Shown: piece by piece, positions 57,800 through 64,000 of the stretch
Numbering within the stretch: the stretch's first letter is position 1
Layout: each line of letters starts with the position of its first letter
Assembly (NCBI GenBank): GCA_003213165.1
Contig: QCNO01000001.1
Coordinates: 1 to 64,000, forward strand
Direction: 5' to 3'
DNA length: 64,000 bases
From: OCS155 cluster bacterium AG-426-D23
Lineage (GTDB): Bacteria > Actinomycetota > Acidimicrobiia > Actinomarinales > Actinomarinaceae
Notes under the pieces: model-generated
The model's input: the letters and a program-made list of their open reading frames with translations, nothing else
What the model was told of the DNA's origin: nothing
Databases searched by the model: none
Position numbers and translations under genes: made by a program

Positions 57800-60700
57800 G
57801 TGATAAATAAATTTTATTTTATATTGTGTTGTCTTAGAGTAAAGTCGTTTTTTCACGCCATCAACTATAAAAAAATCACAACAACAACACTTCATGTCCT
57901 TTTATTTGCATTAGTATTTATCTCTTCTTGGGCCACACCACAAGAAGAAGCATATGCAAATACGACATGGGAATGTAACGATGCTTCAGAGAGAGCGTAT
58001 TTCTATAAACTTGACTGGGAGTTTACGGACAACTTTTTTACAATCTCTCAATATGTTGCCACATCAACATCAACAGTTAACTTAAATGAGACACAAGTTA
58101 GTTTATCTGGCTTAGCGGTAGGCGGAACAAGCATAACTGGTGTAAAAGGTATTAATGGTTTAGCCATGTCACCTGATGGAAAGATGTATGTAACAATCAC
58201 ATCTTCAGCAAATGGTACTGATCTTTTCCAAATTAATACTAATGGTTCACTCACACACTTAAAAAATATGGGAGCATATGGAACTATTGGTCAGTTAGAT
58301 TTCTATCAGCTACCAGGCGGTGGTGGTCACTATGGTTTCTCATCTGGTGAGTATGTTTCTAAAGATGGCATAGATAGAATTTATTTCTCACAGGGTGCCT
58401 TTGATACTGACTCTGATGGAAATGGTTCAGATATAGCACGACCAAATTCAAATATGATCTACAACGTATCAAACGGTACAACAACTACCTTTCCAGATCC
58501 AGGTTTCGTTAGCCCGATTAATGCTGCTGACTTTGCCTATGTAGGGGACTGGGACGGATATGAGTTGATAACATATGATGCAATCAATAACAAAATACAC
58601 AGATTTGATATCGATAATCCATCAAGCTCATCTTCAATTGACCCACAAACAAGTGCTTTTTCTGGAGCAAGTACTGTACTTTCAGCATTCTCTTATAAAA
58701 CACCCGAGGGTGAGATTCGATTTATTGTAGATGACACAAACGGTATGCGTTTTGAGATTGTAAGAAATGGAACAAATAACTATAGCGTTACACAAAAAGG
58801 AAGCTCTTTCTTAACAAACAACTCTGATGGTGCCTCTTGTGGACCTAATGCATTTGATCCATTTTCACCAACATTTAAAGCTACTCTTACAGCATGTTCA
58901 AATGGTTTCGCGACACCACAACTTAAAATCACAAACAACAAATCCAGCACACAATTCTTTGATGTTGATGTCAGTGTAGATGGAGGTTCGTTTACAAATC
59001 TTGTTGATGGGCAGTCGGTGGCTCCAGGTAATGACGTAACGCTTTCGGCCAATCCGGAATATGATGGCAGAACAATACAATTCCGTATGCGCTATAACTC
59101 ATCTAATCCATCTAATTCTGCAACTTCCTACAATGTAGGTCAACAATTAACTGTCAGTGGTTGTGGAAACTACACTCTAGCAACTGGTTCTGTTGCGACT
59201 GCAAATGGAACATGTTTAGGTGATGGTACAGCAAAGCCTACAATTACTCTTACAGCAACTGGTAACACAACAGTATTTTTTGATGTTGAGTACAAGGTAG
59301 GAAGTAGTGCCTGGCAGGCATTAAAAGATGGTGAACAAGTTGCAGTTGGCTCTCCAGAGACTTACGAGATAACGTCAGCAGTAGCACACGGCTCTACAGT
59401 TACTTTTAGATATATTGTTGGCGCTAGTAATCCTTCTGGTACGAACTGGACAGAGTCTTCTTCTGTATCTGTTAACTGTCCTGTGTTCAGTATGACTGCG
59501 AGTCTAAACTCACCTTCATGTACAACTAATCAACCATATAAGACCTACACAATGACAGTGCAAAATACAGGTAACCAAACGCACTTTGTTCACATTAAAG
59601 GAAATATAAATCAAAATGGTCAGTCTGGGACTGAAGGTTTTATTGAATATGGTAGGAATATAAGTGCTAATTCTTCATATACGTTTAGTTTTCAAATGTG
59701 GCATGGTGTAACACCACAAATTAGATGGTTTCATTCCACTAGTTATAACAGTTATACACTTTTCGATAATGGTGTTAATGGATCTTTGACCTCTAGTGCA
59801 AGTTATGGATCCAATGTTAAATCTGGGGATTCTTTTCTTACGCTTACTGACTCAGAGGTTGACTGTTTCTATGTAGGTCAAGGTGGTGCCTCTAATAACT
59901 CAAGTAGCAATTATGCCAGCACGACTAAAACCATATCACAGGTTTGTGATGCTCAGGGAAGTGCTATTGCAAGATTTACTATTAAACAAAGAGATGCAGC
60001 AAACGATAGCTTTAATGGTTTTATCGATGTTGATTACTCAACAAATGGTTCAACGTGGTCAACTCTGGCTGATGGGGTAGCATTTAATGATGGAGTAACG
60101 TTAACGTATGACTCTCCATCTACATTATCCTCTGGATCAACTGCGTATTTTCGATTTAGAATTGATGAAACAGATCCTGATAGTACAGCAGCATGGGGTA
60201 TCTATACCCAGGCAATAAATTGTCAGGCTAATTTTAGTGTTTCACAAACAGTAACTTCATGTTCAGCATCTGGTCAAACTACAACACTAACAATTACTAA
60301 TAACGAATCTCAGACAATTTACTTTAGAGCGGTACCTTCAAAAATTGGTGCAAGCAATAGTGAAACAAGCTCATCTAATTACGAAGATGATGATATACAG
60401 TTATTCTCCATTGCTGCAAATACTACCTACTCACACACAACAACAAAGACTTATACATATGGTGTCTCCAGTTATATTTACTGGAAAGTCCAGGGTTCTT
60501 TTACACAAAATCCAGATTGGACCAATACAACATTACATAACTTTAATTACACTTCAGAAGTACAAACAAATTGTAATCCTTCAACTACTGGAGTGTATGC
60601 AATGAGTACTTGTACTATCACAGGAAAAACATCAACACTTACAATAACAAACAATGAGTCAGCAACAATCTATGTCAGGGTTCAGCCATCAGAGGATAAA

Positions 60701-63700
60701 CTCACAACATCTAGTTATCAGGACTCTTCCTATTACGACACTTCACCAGCACCAATTGTTTATGCCATACCTGCAAATACGACAGTAACGTATGATGCAA
60801 GTGCTAGGCCTGGATTTCAAGAAACCTACTCATCAGACTCCGGGCAAATTTATTATGCTCACTGGAGATATCAAGTTTCCTATGTTGAAAATGTAAGCTG
60901 GCAGGCTCAAGCATTTCCTTACGTCTATGTAAGTAGAGCAAGAAACACGGGTGATCTCACAAGTGGTTCGTATGTAATTGATTGCAATAGATATGAGACT
61001 AGCCCAACCACATCGAATTTTCAACAATATCAATTTGAAGACAATACACATCCAAATGCCTGTATAAATGATTCAGCTTGGGTGACAAATGAGTTTTACG
61101 ATAATGCTTACAACAACAACGCAGATTATAACAAGATGTGGTGGATTTTTGAGTACTCAATCGATGATGGAAATAACTGGTCAAATGCAAATATTTTTTA
61201 CAGAAGACATGCGAATTCTAACACTTTAGATTCTGGCACTAACTTTAGATCCCCATCTTCACAACCCACAAATAATGGATGGTTAGCAACTACAACTACA
61301 GGAACTCTTATTAATACTGCTAATTATAGTTATAGATATTTTACTATCGGAACAAGAGTTGCCGATGGCTCCGTTGTTAAATTGAGATATAAAAAGGCAT
61401 TTACTCAAGCAGAATTGGCGAATGTAAATTACATAGAACTTGGCTCACAAAATAAATCACAGGCAGACAGAACTGCAGAATGTGATGTCGATTTAACAGA
61501 TTTTATCGAGGGTAGTGGAGGTACTGATGTGACCGTAAATGGTACCGTCGTTTCCAATTTGCTAACACAAGGTACCTGTCAAAACAATTCTAGTACTGGA
61601 TTTGCTGACACACTATTTTCAATCAAATCAGATTCTGGATCAGCTATATATTATATGAAGTTAGAGAAAAAAGTTGATGGAGCTAATGACTGGACAACGG
61701 TTTACTCAAATTATCAATTAAATGCTAACACGCTACTTCAAGAATCTGTACAGCTTAATCATGGACAAACCATTCAATACAAACTACATCTCTCACCAGA
61801 TACTGGAGACTTTTCGAATGTGACTGCATATACCACACCAGTTCTGACAGTTAACTGTCCAAGTACTGGTGCAGAGTTAGTTTTTGCATTAGGAGACTGT
61901 GTCTCTGGTGGTAACAAACCAATAGTAACAATAACTAATACTGGTTACCTGACAGCCCATTACGATGTCGATTACTCCATTGATCAGGGCAGCAACTGGC
62001 TTGATACATTCGGTACAGATGTATATCAAACTGTTCTACCAGGTGAAACAAGCACATTTACCTTTACGCCAACTATCACACAGGGTCAGACTGTGACTTT
62101 AAGATATAGGCATTCTCCAACATCACCAGTTAGTTCAGGTGCATTCACAACAGTGAATAACACAGTTCTTGTTGATTGTGATGTCAATGCAACTATAGGT
62201 GATGTGTTACAAGTATCTACAGCTGCAACATGTTATGGAGGAAATCAGCGATTTAAGGTCAAAGTAGATAATGATGAAACTACTTCAATACAGCTTCAGT
62301 ATAGAGCTTCAGAAGATGGAGGTACCTCATGGCCACATACAGGAAGTGTTACTGTAAACGCATCTTTTGATGACTATGTAACAATACCTGTCGATTTTCA
62401 ACACAATGAAAGCATAACATTTGAGCTCAGAACAGAACTTACACCAACATCTTCATACACCACATATACTACAAAAGGTCCTTTTACAGTTGATTGTTCT
62501 GTAGACAATTACTTAGCTTTTACAGCAACGTATGACGGATGTTCCTCAATGGGACCCGATATATTGGAATTTAGAGTAGCTAAATCATCTGGAAATATTC
62601 CAGGTGCAAATTATTACCAGTATTTACACTTTGATATTGAGATTTCTCATGATGGTAATACATGGAATCCATTCGGACCATGGATCAAAAATCATCTCAA
62701 TAGTACTAACTATATGTCTAATAGTTATTACAACGCAAGTTATCCAAGTCACTCAGGGTTTATTGATGTGGGTACTTATTCTGGTAGCAATGCCTATTGG
62801 AGTGCATATCATTTCACAGACTCTACTCACGATTACAAAATACGTTATCGATACTACAACTCTACAAGTTCAAGTCATGACCATGGTTCTTTATCAAATC
62901 TTCCGTGGACTGTAATGGATGTAGATAAAGATTTAGGTTGTGAATCGAATGATATTGAACCAGTTACTTTAGTTTCTACACAACAACAATGTCAGGAAAA
63001 TAGAGGAAAAGTTGAGTTTACATTTACTGATACTACCGTTTCACATAATACCCCTTACGAAGCCGCAACATTATTTTATAGATACTCAATAAATGGAGGA
63101 ACGACGTACTCGGCTCATCAGAAAGTATCTCCTCTGAATAACACGACTTCGTTTTTGCTTCCCGATAATACAACATTACCAAACACCACAGTAATTACTG
63201 TTCAGTGGGGATACATTAGAGATTTTTACCAATTAATTACTTATTTTGACCATATTGGCACAACAGACAAAAACGGTCTTTATACAAGAATGCCAACTAG
63301 TTCTCAAAATACATATGACACCACTTTGTCGACAAACTTCAGAACAGTAGTATATGAAAATACTACAAATATCTCTGTAGACTGTGATCCTGATTCTACA
63401 TATTCGCAGACTGTAACTGAGTGTGTGTGTAGTGATGGCGGTGCTAACTCAACATTAACTATTAATAATAACGAAAACTATACAACCTATTACAAGGTTA
63501 TGTATTCATTGGATGGTGGTCTAACATGGCAGTACTCTAATCCTAATATTGAGTCGGCTTACGACATATCGGTTGCGGCGGGGGCCCAAGACTCATCGCA
63601 GACAGTATTTGTACCTGATGGACAAACAATTACGTGGAGAATAAAAGACACTACTAATGGTGGTGACTTTGTTGGTCAAGACTGGGAATCTGTAGATGCA

Positions 63701-64000
63701 AGTGAGACTGTTGACTGTGGTTGTTCTGGTGGTGTTGTAGATCTTACTCTTGGTTCTTGTGGAAATGGTGCTGCTACACCAACAGTAACTTTGGATGTGA
63801 ATTCCACAGATACAACATATTTCAAGATTGAGTACAAGAGAAGTACTGACAGTGATTGGATAGTGTATAGATCACAGGAAACCGTTACGGGTGGTAATGA
63901 TGCTCAGTTACAGTTAAATGTCACTGTTCCACACTCTGCATCTATACAAGTTAGATATAGAATCAGCAAAAGCACTTCTACGTTAGCAACTGCAGATTTA
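57800..64000 (+). CDS. Giant secreted multidomain surface/adhesin-like protein, 3'-truncated by window edge
   Basis: My manual translation from GTG 57800 is open for 2067 codons to base 64000 (no stop, so absent from the ORF track): MINKFYFILCC...LHVLLFALVFISSWATPQEEAYANTTWECND..., a propeller-like N-terminal region (GLAMSPDGKMYVTITS...), then about 14 Cys-bracketed beta-rich repeats. Confidence 0.88.
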   Translation, partial: MINKFYFILCCLRVKSFFHAINYKKITTTTLHVLLFALVFISSWATPQEEAYANTTWECNDASERAYFYKLDWEFTDNFFTISQYVATSTSTVNLNETQVSLSGLAVGGTSITGVKGINGLAMSPDGKMYVTITSSANGTDLFQINTNGSLTHLKNMGAYGTIGQLDFYQLPGGGGHYGFSSGEYVSKDGIDRIYFSQGAFDTDSDGNGSDIARPNSNMIYNVSNGTTTTFPDPGFVSPINAADFAYVGDWDGYELITYDAINNKIHRFDIDNPSSSSSIDPQTSAFSGASTVLSAFSYKTPEGEIRFIVDDTNGMRFEIVRNGTNNYSVTQKGSSFLTNNSDGASCGPNAFDPFSPTFKATLTACSNGFATPQLKITNNKSSTQFFDVDVSVDGGSFTNLVDGQSVAPGNDVTLSANPEYDGRTIQFRMRYNSSNPSNSATSYNVGQQLTVSGCGNYTLATGSVATANGTCLGDGTAKPTITLTATGNTTVFFDVEYKVGSSAWQALKDGEQVAVGSPETYEITSAVAHGSTVTFRYIVGASNPSGTNWTESSSVSVNCPVFSMTASLNSPSCTTNQPYKTYTMTVQNTGNQTHFVHIKGNINQNGQSGTEGFIEYGRNISANSSYTFSFQMWHGVTPQIRWFHSTSYNSYTLFDNGVNGSLTSSASYGSNVKSGDSFLTLTDSEVDCFYVGQGGASNNSSSNYASTTKTISQVCDAQGSAIARFTIKQRDAANDSFNGFIDVDYSTNGSTWSTLADGVAFNDGVTLTYDSPSTLSSGSTAYFRFRIDETDPDSTAAWGIYTQAINCQANFSVSQTVTSCSASGQTTTLTITNNESQTIYFRAVPSKIGASNSETSSSNYEDDDIQLFSIAANTTYSHTTTKTYTYGVSSYIYWKVQGSFTQNPDWTNTTLHNFNYTSEVQTNCNPSTTGVYAMSTCTITGKTSTLTITNNESATIYVRVQPSEDKLTTSSYQDSSYYDTSPAPIVYAIPANTTVTYDASARPGFQETYSSDSGQIYYAHWRYQVSYVENVSWQAQAFPYVYVSRARNTGDLTSGSYVIDCNRYETSPTTSNFQQYQFEDNTHPNACINDSAWVTNEFYDNAYNNNADYNKMWWIFEYSIDDGNNWSNANIFYRRHANSNTLDSGTNFRSPSSQPTNNGWLATTTTGTLINTANYSYRYFTIGTRVADGSVVKLRYKKAFTQAELANVNYIELGSQNKSQADRTAECDVDLTDFIEGSGGTDVTVNGTVVSNLLTQGTCQNNSSTGFADTLFSIKSDSGSAIYYMKLEKKVDGANDWTTVYSNYQLNANTLLQESVQLNHGQTIQYKLHLSPDTGDFSNVTAYTTPVLTVNCPSTGAELVFALGDCVSGGNKPIVTITNTGYLTAHYDVDYSIDQGSNWLDTFGTDVYQTVLPGETSTFTFTPTITQGQTVTLRYRHSPTSPVSSGAFTTVNNTVLVDCDVNATIGDVLQVSTAATCYGGNQRFKVKVDNDETTSIQLQYRASEDGGTSWPHTGSVTVNASFDDYVTIPVDFQHNESITFELRTELTPTSSYTTYTTKGPFTVDCSVDNYLAFTATYDGCSSMGPDILEFRVAKSSGNIPGANYYQYLHFDIEISHDGNTWNPFGPWIKNHLNSTNYMSNSYYNASYPSHSGFIDVGTYSGSNAYWSAYHFTDSTHDYKIRYRYYNSTSSSHDHGSLSNLPWTVMDVDKDLGCESNDIEPVTLVSTQQQCQENRGKVEFTFTDTTVSHNTPYEAATLFYRYSINGGTTYSAHQKVSPLNNTTSFLLPDNTTLPNTTVITVQWGYIRDFYQLITYFDHIGTTDKNGLYTRMPTSSQNTYDTTLSTNFRTVVYENTTNISVDCDPDSTYSQTVTECVCSDGGANSTLTINNNENYTTYYKVMYSLDGGLTWQYSNPNIESAYDISVAAGAQDSSQTVFVPDGQTITWRIKDTTNGGDFVGQDWESVDASETVDCGCSGGVVDLTLGSCGNGAATPTVTLDVNSTDTTYFKIEYKRSTDSDWIVYRSQETVTGGNDAQLQLNVTVPHSASIQVRYRISKSTSTLATADL

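Noticed and set aside
58048-62915. Short ORFs (e.g. 58780-59052 -, 60345-60605 +, 62604-62915 +) in the last 6 kb
   Set aside because: They are alternative-frame shadows of the single long frame 57800-64000.
1-64000. CRISPR arrays, IS elements or prophage
   Set aside because: No regularly spaced identical repeats, transposase/integrase motifs or phage structural genes were seen by eye.

Overview
This window looks like a dense, low-GC chromosome segment from a streamlined, probably marine, actinobacterium. The lineage call is inferred from a WhiB regulator, F420 biosynthesis genes, a mycoredoxin-like protein and the prfB-ftsE-ftsX-M23-smpB order. Most of the window is housekeeping: lipoylation, transketolase, PBP1A, citrate synthase/PrpD, cofDE, a sugar-nucleotide/glycosyltransferase block, ahcY, secA, prfB, ftsEX, smpB, ssrA (tmRNA), rsmI, tatD, rsmA, ispE, tRNA-Gln, glmU, prs, hom and thrC. 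I saw no CRISPR array, IS element or prophage. The signals most worth a second look, several of them missed or split by the ORF track, are: (1) an AhpD/carboxymuconolactone-decarboxylase-like ORF at 38914-39474(-), split by one in-frame TGA exactly at the second Cys of its CxxC motif (C-E-Y-U-I-R-A-H) and followed by a GGUC-loop hairpin, i.e. a candidate selenoprotein; (2) a +1 programmed frameshift in prfB (AAGGAG-TAT-CTT-TGA-C at about 28996-29010), which puts the true start at 28938; (3) a LipB-LipA fusion ORF; (4) a giant secreted protein open from about 57800 to the window edge (at least 2067 codons, absent from the ORF track) with about 14 Cys-bracketed beta-rich repeats, preceded by a TetR gene and perfect palindromes; (5) a tmRNA whose encoded CCA end directly abuts the ATG of an L-2-hydroxyglutarate oxidase gene.
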